DNA of 64,000 nucleotides from Chloracidobacterium sp. (GTDB lineage Bacteria; Acidobacteriota; Blastocatellia; Pyrinomonadales; Pyrinomonadaceae). The translations under genes were made by a program, and so were the position numbers. Shown piece after piece: positions 8,427 through 16,572 of the stretch (positions are counted from its first letter, which is position 1; every line of letters begins with the position of its first letter). The notes beneath the pieces were generated by a model. The model ran no database searches. It had not been told where the DNA came from and was given only the letters and a program-made list of their open reading frames with translations. The DNA is taken from contig JADJWM010000018.1 in NCBI GenBank assembly GCA_016716365.1, forward strand, positions 558,001 through 622,000, written 5' to 3'.

Positions 8427-9575
8427 ATGGACCGAACGAAGATAGAGAACCCGCGGGCGGCGATCGACCGCATCGACAGCGAGCTGCTTCGCCTGCTGAA
8501 CGAGCGGGCCCGCATCGCTCTTGAAGCGGGTGCGGCAAAGAGCTCGGCCGATGCATCGCTTTGCGACCCGAAGCGCGAAACGGAGGTGTTGCTCAGGCTC
8601 GCCTCGCAGAACTCCGGCCCGTTCGACGACGAAAGCATCGCGAACATTTTCCAGCGGATCATCGACGAATCGCTCCAACTTCAGCAGCGTACCTATCACA
8701 AGCCGGTGGCGGAAACTTCTCCGGCGGCCGGTCCGTCAGGCCTTGTGCCGGCGGGCTCGCGGGTGGCCTTTCTGGGCGAACGCGGGACGTTCAGCCACGA
8801 GGCCGCTCTCGGCATCCTGGGCGAGGGCTGCTCGGCGGTCTCGTTCCCGAATTTCGACGATCTTTTCCGGGCGGTCGCCGACGGCAAGGCCGACCGCATC
8901 GTCGCCCCGCTGGAAAATACGCTGGTCGGTTCGGTCCATCGCTGTTACGAGTTGCTGCTTAAAACCGACCTCTCCATCGCGGCCGAGATCGTCCTGCCGG
9001 TCGCGCATTTTCTGGTCGCACCGCCCGAAGCCACCTTCGATTCGATCGAAACGGTCGAATCGCATCCGGCGGCACTCGGCCAATGCGAGCGTTTTTTCGC
9101 CGCCTATCCGCACCTGAAGCGCGTCGCCGGCAACGACACCGCGGGCAGCGTGAAACGTGCGGTCGAGAGCGGCGACCCGACCCGTGCGGGCATCGGTTCG
9201 CGGCGTGCGGCCGAGCTTTACGGCGGCAAGATCCTGCGTGAGCACATCGAGGACCACGCCGAAAATTTCACTCGTTTCGCCCTGCTCGGGCCCGCCAACG
9301 AAGGTGCCGGCGAGGGCGGCAAGATCTCGATGGTGCTGAAGCTGCGTCACGAGCCCGGCTCGCTGCACAACGCCCTTCGAGCTTTCGTGCGGAGGGGCAT
9401 CGACCTGCTGAAGATCGAAAGCCGGCCGATACGGGAATCGCCGACCGAATTTCACTTTTATCTCGATGTGCGTGCCCCGGCCAGCGACGCCGAACTCGCC
9501 GGGGCCCTCGACGAGGTCCGCGAACAGGCCGTCGAGCTTCGATATCTCGGGAGGTACCCGACGGTGCGTCTGTGA
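8427..9575 (+). CDS. pheA: bifunctional chorismate mutase / prephenate dehydratase
   Basis: The 382-residue enzyme converts chorismate to prephenate and then to phenylpyruvate in phenylalanine synthesis, in the cytoplasm. The N-terminal AroQ-type chorismate mutase helix is clear (IDRIDSELLRLLNERA, residues about 11-26). The dehydratase domain follows from about 114: GERGTFSHEAAL, PLENTLVGSVH, SHPAALGQC and the catalytic ENFTRF near 280. A C-terminal ACT domain (SMVLKLRHEPGSLH, then KIESRP) is expected to give feedback inhibition by Phe. ATG 8427 is preferred over the in-frame TTG at 8412; no good Shine-Dalgarno precedes either. The DAHP synthase gene follows, so aromatic pathway genes are grouped here. 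Confidence 0.95.
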   Translation: MDRTKIENPRAAIDRIDSELLRLLNERARIALEAGAAKSSADASLCDPKRETEVLLRLASQNSGPFDDESIANIFQRIIDESLQLQQRTYHKPVAETSPAAGPSGLVPAGSRVAFLGERGTFSHEAALGILGEGCSAVSFPNFDDLFRAVADGKADRIVAPLENTLVGSVHRCYELLLKTDLSIAAEIVLPVAHFLVAPPEATFDSIETVESHPAALGQCERFFAAYPHLKRVAGNDTAGSVKRAVESGDPTRAGIGSRRAAELYGGKILREHIEDHAENFTRFALLGPANEGAGEGGKISMVLKLRHEPGSLHNALRAFVRRGIDLLKIESRPIRESPTEFHFYLDVRAPASDAELAGALDEVREQAVELRYLGRYPTVRL

Positions 9576-9639
9576 CCCGGGAACGCAGGCGCCCTCGCCT
9601 GCAACGCCGCCGCCTTTCGCGGCGAAAGACGAAAGGGCA

Positions 9640-9743
9640 ATGGTTGATGGTTGATCGTTATTCGTTAGTGGCCGATCAATTTCCGACTTCTGACTTCTGA
9701 CTTCTGACTTCTGACCACTGGCCACTGACAACTGACAACTGAC
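9640..9743. repeat. heptanucleotide array touching the aroF start
   Basis: Degenerate period-7 repeats fill the gap between pheA and the DAHP synthase. First come units like ATGGTTG and TTCGTTA, then about four copies of GACTTCT, then GACAACT units. The array ends two bases before the ATG at 9746, leaving no recognisable ribosome-binding site. Such arrays resemble the short tandemly repeated repetitive sequences of cyanobacteria (established knowledge); the identity is by pattern only. Confidence 0.85.
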
Positions 9744-9745
9744 CC

Positions 9746-10849
9746 ATGATCCTAATTCTAAAACCCGACATTAGCCCCGATTCGCGATTTTACAAGCGGC
9801 TCGAGGCCCACTTGCAGAACCTCGAGAACATCGAGTACCGCGTCCATCACGTCCAGGGGGCTGAGCAAAAGCTGACGGAGATCTATCTGATCGGCCACAC
9901 GTCGGCGCTGTCGATCGAAGAGATGCGGGCGTTCCAGGCCGTCGACCACGTCGTCCGGATCTCGGAGGAATACCGCGTGCTCGGCCGCCACAAGGACGAC
10001 AAGCGTTCGTCCAGCTTCAGCTACAACGGCGTCGAATTCGGCCAGCACAACCTGAACATCTTCGCCGGTCTTTGCGCCGTCGATTCGCCTGAAAGCGTCG
10101 AGGCGATGATGAGCGCACTAAAGGACCACGGCCAGGTCTGCACCCGAATGGGAGCGTACAAGCCGCGAACCTCAGCCTATTCGTTCCAGGGCCACGGGAA
10201 AAATTGTCTGCCCTACGTCTTCGAACTCGCCGGCAAATACGACATCAAGGTGATCGCGATGGAGGTGACGCACGAATCTCACGTAGCCGAGATCGATGCG
10301 GCCCTCGATGCGACCGGCCGCCCGACTGGCGTGATGCTCCAGATCGGCACGCGAAACACGCAGAACTTCGAGCTGTTAAAGAGCGTCGGCCGCCAGCGGG
10401 AATTCCCCGTGCTCTTAAAACGCGGCTTCGGCATCACGCTGGACGAATCGCTCCACGCGGCCGAATATCTCGCCAGCGAGGGCAACCAGAAGGTCATCTT
10501 CGGCCTCCGCGGAATGAAGACCAACATCGGCGACCCGCACCGCAACATGGTCGATTTCGCACACGTGCCGGTCGTCAAACGTCTGACGCGAATGCCCGTC
10601 TGCATCGACCCGTCGCACTCGGTCGGCGCCCGCTTCCGCTGCCCCGACAACATCCTCGATATCCTCCACGTCACCGCCCAGGGTGTCATCGCCGGTGCCA
10701 ATATGGTCCTCGTCGATTTTCACCCGGACCCGTCAGTCGCCCTGGTCGACGGCCCGCAAGCCCTCCGCCTCGACGAGCTCGGCCCGTTTCTCGAAGATGT
10801 CGCTATCGTCCGCGAAGCCTTCGAAAAACGCCAGGCGTTGTTCAGGTAG
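9746..10849 (+). CDS. aroF: 3-deoxy-7-phosphoheptulonate (DAHP) synthase
   Basis: This 367-residue protein catalyses condensation of phosphoenolpyruvate and erythrose-4-phosphate, the first step of the shikimate pathway. Residues about 1-85 form a ferredoxin-like N-terminal domain (MILILKPDIS, HVVRISEEYRVLGR), as in the Thermotoga-type AroA family. The TIM barrel follows, with signature elements KPRTSAYSFQG, IGTRNTQNFELL, LKRGFG, LRGM and DPSHSVGAR (metal and phosphate binding). Length and motif order are typical. It lies downstream of pheA on the same strand, but a repeat array fills the intergenic space up to the start codon. The gene symbol follows common annotation of this family and does not imply a particular feedback type. 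Confidence 0.93.
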   Translation: MILILKPDISPDSRFYKRLEAHLQNLENIEYRVHHVQGAEQKLTEIYLIGHTSALSIEEMRAFQAVDHVVRISEEYRVLGRHKDDKRSSSFSYNGVEFGQHNLNIFAGLCAVDSPESVEAMMSALKDHGQVCTRMGAYKPRTSAYSFQGHGKNCLPYVFELAGKYDIKVIAMEVTHESHVAEIDAALDATGRPTGVMLQIGTRNTQNFELLKSVGRQREFPVLLKRGFGITLDESLHAAEYLASEGNQKVIFGLRGMKTNIGDPHRNMVDFAHVPVVKRLTRMPVCIDPSHSVGARFRCPDNILDILHVTAQGVIAGANMVLVDFHPDPSVALVDGPQALRLDELGPFLEDVAIVREAFEKRQALFR

Positions 10850-10966
10850 ATAAACTCTCGGCTCCCTCAATCGCATTCCTATCGTCCATATCATTCCTAT
10901 CGTTCGCATCTTCCAGATCACCGTTTCGCTATATGTCCGGACGCGATAGATTCGCGCGAGCCGCCC

Positions 10967-12787
10967 ATGCGGCGGCGGGCAAATATGAAAAGACGATCGG
11001 TTGAAAATGAAGAAGAAATGGCACGAGCGTGCCGCGAGCTTTACATAAAGTACCGGGGCAAAAAGCACCGGCAGATCGAGGCGGAGATGCGTTCGGGGGG
11101 TTGGCCTCAATTCAACCGCAGGCTGCTGTACACCAACGTCGTCCGCGGGATCGAGTATGCAAACTGGATAGAGCGTTTCGGCTGGAAGGACGAGGTCGAG
11201 CGGCTTGAACGCGAGGCAGAATTGCGCGAGACGGGGCGCACCACCTTTGAAGACTGGCTCCAGACGGAACCGAGCGGGCTGAGATGGACGGCCCGGCATC
11301 ACGCGTTTATCTGCGAGCATCTGCGGCGAATCACCGAAGGAACGAGCCGACGCCTGATGATCTTTCTGCCGCCGCGGCACGGCAAATCGGAGCTTGTGAC
11401 CGTCCGCTATATCGCGTGGCGGCTGATCCGCAACGCGCGGATAAACGTGATCATCGGCAGCTACAACCAAAGATTGGCGAACCGCTTCTCGCGAAAGATA
11501 AAGCAGCTAACCACCGGCCGAGTTATCCGCTCGCACCAGCGTCACGCTGCCGAAGAATGGGAAACGGCCGTCGGCGGCAGCGTCAAAGCGGTCGGCGTCG
11601 GGGCCGGGATCACCGGGTTCGGCGGCGACCTGATAATCATCGACGATCCGGTAAAAGGCCGGGCCGTCGCCAACAGCCGGACGTTCCGTGAGAAGATGTG
11701 GGACTGGTACCGGGACGACATCTCCACCCGGCTCGAGCCCCACGCGCCCATCATCCTGATCCAGACCCGCTGGCACGATGACGACCTGGCCGGCCGCCTG
11801 CTCAAAGAGATGAACGAGGGCGGCGAACAGTGGGAGGTCATCCGCCTGCCCGCCCTGGCCGAGGCGGGCTCGTCAGGCTCCCCTCCTTACGAAGGAGGGG
11901 TGGCAGCCGCTTCGGCTGCCGGGGTGGTTCTCCACGACGACACAATTCCTAAGTCCGCAGTCCGCACTCCGCACTCAAAGAGGCCGCTCCCGGTTCTAAC
12001 CCGTTGTCACTCGTCACTCGTCCCTCGTCACTCATCACGCCGCAGTCCGCATTCCCCACTCCCCATTCCGCAGTCCGCAGTCCGCACTCCGCAGTCGGAA
12101 GATCCCCTCGGCCGTGCCGACGGCGAAGCCCTTTGGCCGGGCCGCTTCGACAGCGAGGAGCTGCTCGCGGCCAGGCGTCGGCTTGGGACGCGGTCGTTCG
12201 ACGCCCTTTACCAGCAGCGGCCGCACCCCGAAGGCGGCACCATCTTCCGCGTCGAATGGTTCACCCACACCGTGGCCAAACACCCCGACGGCCTTCGGTG
12301 GTTTCGCGGCTACGACCTTGCGGCCTCGGTCAAAACGTCGGCCGATTACACGGCATCCTTCCGCGTCGCGCTCGACAAAAGGGACGGCAAGATCTATATC
12401 GCCGACGGCTTCAGAAAGCGGATCGAGTTTCCCGATCAGCGGCGATACGTGCTCGACCGGATGGCCGAAGAGCCGGACACCGTCCACTGTATTGAAGAGG
12501 CTCTCCACGGAAAGGCGCTCGTCCAGGACCTTCGCCGCAACTCGCAGGCGATCGGCCGCACGCTGCGGGGCGTCCGCCCCGAGGGCGACAAGCTGATGCG
12601 GGCCGAGGCATGGGCCCCGTACGCCGAAGAGGGCCGCGTGGTGCTGGTCAGCGGCCCGTGGATCGCCGAGTTCATCGACGAGGTCTGCCGCTTCACAGGC
12701 AAAGGCGACGCCCACGACGACCAGGTCGACGCCGTCAGCCTCGCCGTCCAGGCCATGAACATCCGGAAAGGCTTCAACGCCTACTAA
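10967..12787 (+). CDS. phage-type terminase large subunit with a repeat-derived internal insertion
   Basis: The 606-residue protein has the ATPase motor and nuclease of phage DNA-packaging terminases. Walker A is PPRHGKSE (135-142) and Walker B is DLIIIDDP (221-228); the coupling segment is ILIQTRWHDDDLAGRLL. The RNase H-like nuclease starts at GYDLAASVKTSADYTA (acidic Asp450) and ends with DDQVDAVSLAVQAM. Residues about 301-378 are not family sequence: they translate an inserted palindromic element and period-7 repeats (11867-12100) that keep the frame open. No portal, capsid or small terminase gene is nearby, so this is an orphan, possibly domesticated or a prophage remnant. The start may be ATG 10967 or 10985; neither has a convincing ribosome site. 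Confidence 0.85.
   Translation: MRRRANMKRRSVENEEEMARACRELYIKYRGKKHRQIEAEMRSGGWPQFNRRLLYTNVVRGIEYANWIERFGWKDEVERLEREAELRETGRTTFEDWLQTEPSGLRWTARHHAFICEHLRRITEGTSRRLMIFLPPRHGKSELVTVRYIAWRLIRNARINVIIGSYNQRLANRFSRKIKQLTTGRVIRSHQRHAAEEWETAVGGSVKAVGVGAGITGFGGDLIIIDDPVKGRAVANSRTFREKMWDWYRDDISTRLEPHAPIILIQTRWHDDDLAGRLLKEMNEGGEQWEVIRLPALAEAGSSGSPPYEGGVAAASAAGVVLHDDTIPKSAVRTPHSKRPLPVLTRCHSSLVPRHSSRRSPHSPLPIPQSAVRTPQSEDPLGRADGEALWPGRFDSEELLAARRRLGTRSFDALYQQRPHPEGGTIFRVEWFTHTVAKHPDGLRWFRGYDLAASVKTSADYTASFRVALDKRDGKIYIADGFRKRIEFPDQRRYVLDRMAEEPDTVHCIEEALHGKALVQDLRRNSQAIGRTLRGVRPEGDKLMRAEAWAPYAEEGRVVLVSGPWIAEFIDEVCRFTGKGDAHDDQVDAVSLAVQAMNIRKGFNAY
11867..12100. repeat. in-frame repeat insertion inside the terminase gene
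   Basis: The insertion starts with a hairpin element (CCCCTCCTTACGAAGGAGGG, then CAGCCGCTTCGGCTG, then GGGGTGGTTCTC); a relative lies at 12983-13045. It continues with a period-7 array of units such as GTCCGCA, CTCCGCA, GTCACTC and CGCAGTC. It splits conserved terminase sequence between PALAEA and DPLGRADGEALWPGRF. It encodes a Ser/Pro/Arg-rich segment without a stop codon. Confidence 0.85.
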
Positions 12788-12798
12788 CCGCAGCCTCA

Positions 12799-13146
12799 TG
12801 TCAGAACCGCCTGCGTGAGCGGGCGGGTTCTTTTTTGGAACTTGGAACCTGAAACTTGGAACTCGAATCCCTGTCAGTACCGGGAGCGGTAGCGACCGGG
12901 TTCTTTTTTGGAATTTGGAACCTGAAACTTGGAACCCGAATCCCTGTCAGTACCGGGAGCGGCAGCGACCGGGTTCCCCAACTCCCCTCCTTACGAAGGA
13001 GGGGTGGATGCCCGCGTCTTCCGCGGGCAGACGGGGTGGTTCTCCCGATTTCGGGTTTGGGTTTTGGATTTTGGAATTTGGAATTTGGAATTTGGAATCT
13101 GGATTCTTGTCAGTACCGGGAGCGGTAGCGACCGGGTTCTTTTTTT
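12799..13146. repeat. tandem composite repeats: TTTGGAA heptamers plus a GC-rich hairpin
   Basis: Four units follow the terminase stop. Each has a core like GTCAGTACCGGGAGCGGTAG ending in CGGGTTC and usually a T-run (variant core at 12799-12836). Three of them (12837-12908, 12909-12975, 13066-13146) are preceded by TTTGGAA/CTTGGAA heptamers. The palindromic CCCCTCCTTACG element (12983-13045) separates the second and third. A reverse-oriented relative lies at 16299-16390. The core is also inside the acyl-CoA synthetase gene (near 44033-44058). T-runs after the hairpins could make these units act as transcription terminators. Confidence 0.8.
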
Positions 13147-13460
13147 ATCCCTTATCCTTTCTCCTTTATCCTTTCGCCAGACGTGGTGGTGACTTCTTCG
13201 GGCTCTGCCTGTCTATTTGCGGTGAAGCTCTGCTTCACCGTCGCGTCGCACCCATCGGTCGGGGCTACGCCTCCGGCGGCGGAGCCGCTTCCATCTATAT
13301 AAAGCCCGTCCGGAAAGGCAAAGCCTTTCCGCAAATAGGGCGGCAAAGCCGCATTCGACCGCTAATCTACGACCGGCACCAGCCCATTACTTCGGTCGCT
13401 GAAAGCGACAAATTCTAAAGCCCAGGGAGCAGCGAACCAACGGTGAGCGGATCCCTGGGA
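13147..13460. repeat. palindrome cluster without genes
   Basis: After a short period-7 run (ATCCCTT, ATCCTTT, CTCCTTT) there is a series of perfect or near-perfect hairpins. They are GGTGAAGCTCTGCTTCACC (about 13220), CCGGAAAGGCAAAGCCTTTCC (about 13309), GCGGCAAAGCCGC (13340) and GTCGCTGAAAGCGAC (13395). CCCAGGG...CCCTGGG arms lie near 13421-13459. The loops often show AAGC/GCTT. Short frames crossing here are accidental; I see no gene. Confidence 0.7.
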
Positions 13461-13493
13461 AGAATCCGCGCCTACTCGCCGCCATCGACGCCG

Positions 13494-13722
13494 AGCGTGC
13501 GGAGCACGCGGCGATTTCGGTAGCTCCACGTTAAGCGAAGCGGAACGTGTAGTTAGGGCAGCATGCCGGGACGGAGCATGTAAAACATGCGAGACCTATC
13601 GGTTTCCCAACATTCGTGGGTCACGCGTGTTTCACACGCTCATTAACCAACCGCAATTGACCTACACGTTCCGGCTTCGCCTACACATGTAGCTATTGTA
13701 ATGGGCGTGTGCTCCGCACACT
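13494..13722. repeat. mosaic palindrome unit 1 (complete, two arms)
   Basis: The left arm contains GCGTGCGGAGCACGC, an ACGT...GAAGC...ACGTGTAG hairpin, and GCATGTAAAACATGC. The right arm contains the same three elements in reverse: GCGTGTTTCACACGC, CTACACGTTCCGGCTTCGCC and CGTGTGCTCCGCACAC. The whole unit is thus a large imperfect inverted repeat made of smaller hairpins, like bacterial interspersed mosaic elements. Confidence 0.85.
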
Positions 13723-13772
13723 TATTGAGGCTCGTGAGATTTCGGTAAAGGCGGAAGTGGGGTGTTCCCTAA

Positions 13773-13997
13773 AGTGTGCGAAGCACATGCCGATGTAATT
13801 AGCTACACGTGAAGCGAAGCGAAACGTGTAGTTAGAGCCGAATAATTAGGCGGGAGCATGTGAAACATGCGTAACGAATGATAGGCACCGAACCGTATCG
13901 CGTGTTTCACACGCTCATTAACCGATCGCAATTGGCCTACACGTTCCGGCTTCGCCTACACGTGTAGCTATCCGTATGGACGTGTGCTCCGCACACT
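13773..13997. repeat. mosaic palindrome unit 2 (complete)
   Basis: It has the same order of elements as unit 1, with sequence drift in the first hairpin (GTGTGCGAAGCACATGC). It ends with CGTGTGCTCCGCACAC, about 34 bases before the transposase gene's stop codon. Confidence 0.85.
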
Positions 13998-14030
13998 TAG
14001 AATGTTGGGCGGGTTGAACTTGCCGGATCG

Positions 14031-14465
14031 CTAGTCCCAAAGGTACGCCTCGTCAAATTCGATGCTGTGACGGCGGAGCAATTCCGTATACTCTGCCTCG
14101 AATGTTCGCCTTTTATGATGCTCCTTCTGCCGACGGATATAATCGCCAACGGTTTCCACCGCGGATTCGCTCACGGTGAACGCCCCGTACCGACGCTGCC
14201 ACGAGAACTTTGCAAAATGACGCTTTGCCCATTTGGACGAACTCGCCTTTAGTTCACGCATGAACGCAGGAAAGTCGGATGGTGGTAGTACTACGAGCAA
14301 GTGCACATGGTCGGGCGTTCCATTGATCGCGATGACCACACCTTTGTGATTTTTCACGATCCCGGCAAGGTATCGGTAGAGTTCCTCCTCCCACGATGAG
14401 CCGATCATTGGGAATCGGTCTTTTGTGGCGAAGATAATGTGATAGATCATTCGGGTGTGCGACAT
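14031..14465 (-). CDS. REP-associated (Y1/HUH) tyrosine transposase
   Basis: A 144-residue IS200-type TnpA from ATG 14465; an in-frame ATG at 14492 lies within the flanking palindrome. The HUH motif is HVH (residues 53-55, in GTPDHVHLLV). The catalytic Tyr109 sits in VGDYIRRQKEHH, with Gln113 in the typical helix. The N-terminal strand YHIIFATKDR is characteristic. Such enzymes nick and join single-stranded DNA at hairpin recognition sites. There is no TnpB partner and no obvious IS200 ends. Instead the gene sits among arrays of related hairpins, with a half unit right at its 5' side (14481). That is the arrangement of REP-associated transposases (RAYTs), which are thought to spread the palindromes around them. 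It appears intact. Confidence 0.9.
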   Translation of the reverse strand: MSHTRMIYHIIFATKDRFPMIGSSWEEELYRYLAGIVKNHKGVVIAINGTPDHVHLLVVLPPSDFPAFMRELKASSSKWAKRHFAKFSWQRRYGAFTVSESAVETVGDYIRRQKEHHKRRTFEAEYTELLRRHSIEFDEAYLWD

Positions 14466-14480
14466 AATGGTCCACGGTGA

Positions 14481-14582
14481 CGCGTGTTTCACACGCTTAG
14501 GAATTTTGCTGATCGTATTCTACACGTTCCGGCTTCGCCTACACATGTAGCTATTGTAATGGGCGTGTGCTTCGCACACTTT
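14481..14582. repeat. mosaic palindrome half unit (right arm) upstream of the transposase
   Basis: It contains GCGTGTTTCACACGC, then CTACACGTTCCGGCTTCGCC and CGTGTGCTTCGCACAC, with no left arm. Its first hairpin lies just 16 bases upstream of the transposase start codon, so it could serve as promoter-region structure or as the recognition site. Confidence 0.8.
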
Positions 14583-14631
14583 CCCTCCGAACGAATGCGT
14601 CTATTTTTTCCCGGAGCACATTGAATTTCGA

Positions 14632-14849
14632 AAGCGTGCGGAGCACGCGGCGATCTCAGTAGTTACACGTGGAGCGAAGCGGAACGTGTAGGCCGGGTTT
14701 AGAATTATACGGCGGATCATGTGAAACATGCGTGACGAATCGAGACGTGCCGCATGTTTCACACGCTCATTAACCAACGCAATTGGCCTACACGTTCCGC
14801 CTCCGGCTCCACGTGTAGCTATTGTAATGGACGTGTGCTCCGCACACTT
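14632..14849. repeat. mosaic palindrome unit 3 (complete)
   Basis: The left arm starts at GCGTGCGGAGCACGC and the right arm ends at CGTGTGCTCCGCACAC. The roughly 50-base spacer before it (14583-14631) is nearly identical to the spacer after it (14850-14900), so units and spacer form a tandem duplication of about 270 bases. Confidence 0.85.
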
Positions 14850-14900
14850 TCCCTCCGAACGAATGCGTCTATTCTTTCCCGGAGCATATTGAATTTCGAA

Positions 14901-15005
14901 AGCGTGCGGAGCACGCGGCAATCGCGCTAGCTACACGTGGAACGAAGCGAAACGTGTAGGCCGCAGTCAGCCTACCAGGACGGAGCATGTGAAACATGCG
15001 TGACG
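14901..15005. repeat. mosaic palindrome half unit (left arm)
   Basis: It has GCGTGCGGAGCACGC, a TACACGTGGAACGAAGC hairpin and GCATGTGAAACATGC, then the array stops. It ends 14 bases before an FG-GAP tail remnant (15019), suggesting that insertion or rearrangement occurred at the end of a former FG-GAP gene. Confidence 0.8.
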
Positions 15006-15018
15006 AACCGGCAATCTC

Positions 15019-15072
15019 GTGCTGCCGTTCGGGCAGAACGGCGATATCCCGACGCAGGCGGCCTTTATCAAT
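15019..15072 (+). pseudogene. remnant of an FG-GAP protein C-terminus
   Basis: Eighteen codons read VLPFGQNGDIPTQAAFIN, matching the ends at 1-282 and 8124-8249. There is no upstream coding sequence: the palindromic array ends at 15005. The original stop codon is lost, and the frame runs on to 15222 antisense to the next gene. Confidence 0.75.
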
Positions 15073-15120
15073 TCAATCTCGTTCTTGCTCACCCCGATCG
15101 CTCGCATTAAGGCCTGGCCT

Positions 15121-16164
15121 CTAGCTTACCTCTTGGAGTTTCAGAATGATCTCGTCGATCCGTTTTTGATAGAGAGCCTTATTTACGGGGTCGCGCCTGA
15201 CGCATTCCTGGAAATCGGCTAGCGATCTTTTGTATTCGCCTGCATTAAAGTGTATCTCTGCGCGGTCCCTGATCAATGACGCATTGAACACGGTTTCGAG
15301 CGTGAGACCTCTGAGACGAGCAGTTTCCGCTTTGCTGGCGATGACCTGTTCGATGTCGGTAAGCGCTTCCTTATACATCCCGATCCGGCTATGGAGCACT
15401 GCCCGCTTTTGCAGGTATAGATCGTGATCGAGCGGGATCGCCCGCGTGAGTGCCTCGATCGCGAGCGTCCTTTCGCCCGTCCGCTCATGGACAAGAGAAA
15501 GCTGCATCAGGGCGATCCCGAGTTCACGCTTTAATGCAGCCTGATCATTTGGGTTCTCGGTCTTGGGGATCTGAGTTTCGAGAATTGCGATCATCTCTGC
15601 GAGCAATTCAACGGCCAGCTTTGTATCGCCTATTCGAGAGATCAGATTGGCACGATTTGAGTGGTAAAGCGGATACGATGGGTTGATCTCGATCGCCTTA
15701 TTAATAGCCGCTAAAGCACCCGGATCGTCCTTAAGGCACTGCTTTGCATGAAAGATCCATGAGTAGGCTTTATCGCTCCCCGGATTAACAACGAGGAACG
15801 CGGTCGCTACGTCCAAAGTCCGCTGGCAGCGAATCGGTGAGCCAGCTCTAAACAAACGGCGGATGCCTTCCATCACGGTCGCTTCGTTATCAGGCTCGAG
15901 CTCGATCGCAAGCTCTACATTTTTGAGAGCAGCCGCTTCATTTCTCGCCAGGTCGTAATACTGTGCCTGTTCGAATAAATAGCGGGTGTTCTTCGGATCG
16001 GTGGCCAGGGCCCTGTCCATTTCCGCCGCCGCCTCAACAAATTTGCGGGCTGCTTGCAGGCTGCGAGCATTCGCAAGAATGGCGTCGACGCTCTGGCCCT
16101 TTACGGTTACGGCAAGCAGGCAGAACGCAAGTGAGGCAATGACTTTGGATCTCATGCAATGCAT
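15121..16164 (-). CDS. secreted TPR-repeat protein
   Basis: A 347-residue protein with an N-terminal signal peptide (VIASLAFCLLAVTVKG, then Q) follows a start at ATG 16164 or, equally likely, 16155. The mature protein is built of helix pairs with TPR spacing of Gly/Ala/Pro, for example AAAEMDRALATDPKNTRYLF, AINKAIEINPSYPLYH and SLADFQECVRRDPVNKALYQ. TPR proteins of this type are scaffolds for protein-protein contact, here outside the cytoplasm. No enzymatic motif is visible. It is convergent with the palindrome island and diverges from the beta-lactamase gene. Its partner is unknown. Confidence 0.8.
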   Translation of the reverse strand: MHCMRSKVIASLAFCLLAVTVKGQSVDAILANARSLQAARKFVEAAAEMDRALATDPKNTRYLFEQAQYYDLARNEAAALKNVELAIELEPDNEATVMEGIRRLFRAGSPIRCQRTLDVATAFLVVNPGSDKAYSWIFHAKQCLKDDPGALAAINKAIEINPSYPLYHSNRANLISRIGDTKLAVELLAEMIAILETQIPKTENPNDQAALKRELGIALMQLSLVHERTGERTLAIEALTRAIPLDHDLYLQKRAVLHSRIGMYKEALTDIEQVIASKAETARLRGLTLETVFNASLIRDRAEIHFNAGEYKRSLADFQECVRRDPVNKALYQKRIDEIILKLQEVS

Positions 16165-16298
16165 ATTAGCACAGCATTCAACTTAGGCGTCCGGCATACA
16201 CGAGTCACCAACGGACACCCGCCTTCGAGTGTCTGATGCCGGGTAACGATACAGATTCACCACCCGCCGGCTAAGCCCTGAACCGTTCGCTTACATAG

Positions 16299-16550
16299 AC
16301 GGTACTGACGGGGATCCGAGTTCCGAGTTCCGAGTTCCGAGTTCCAGATTCCAAATTCCAGATTCCAAATTCCAAATTCCAAAAACCCAAAACCAAGATC
16401 GGGGTCACTACCAAGGTCAGCCGAAGCGGCGGTTCGAATTCCGCATTCCGCATTCATCATTCATCATTCATCATTCGAACGCCCCTCTTCCCTCGTCACT
16501 CGTCCCTTGACCCTAGCCCCTCGTCCCTCGTCCCTCGTCACTGCCCTTCC
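16299..16550. repeat. heptanucleotide arrays upstream of the beta-lactamase
   Basis: At 16299-16390 a reverse-oriented composite repeat (CGGTACTGACGGGG core, then GAGTTCC and AATTCCA heptamers) mirrors those at 12837-13146. From 16432 a second period-7 array follows with units ATTCCGC, ATTCATC, CGTCACT and CGTCCCT. It ends about 20 bases before the beta-lactamase start. No gene lies in the 408-base gap 16165-16572. Confidence 0.8.
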
Positions 16551-16572
16551 GTCGTGCTATAGTCTTGCCTTT

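Noticed and set aside
8736..9731. Long minus-strand open frame (331 codons) opposite pheA
   Set aside because: It is antisense to a gene with clear motifs; its composition is the mirrored codon bias of pheA and no ribosome site or family pattern is seen.
12856..13418. Overlapping short frames downstream of the terminase
   Set aside because: They translate tandem composite repeats and palindromes; the peptides simply repeat GTRIPVSTGSG-like words.
14031..14465. Full IS200/IS605 element with TnpB
   Set aside because: No TnpB frame or defined element ends; flanks are the mosaic palindromes, which fits a RAYT better.
13494..15005. Possible CRISPR array
   Set aside because: The repeats are mosaic palindromes of several kinds with mirrored order and conserved spacers. 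There are no uniform repeats with unique spacers and no cas genes.
10967..15120. Complete prophage
   Set aside because: Only a terminase is present; there are no integrase, portal, capsid or tail genes and no attachment sites.
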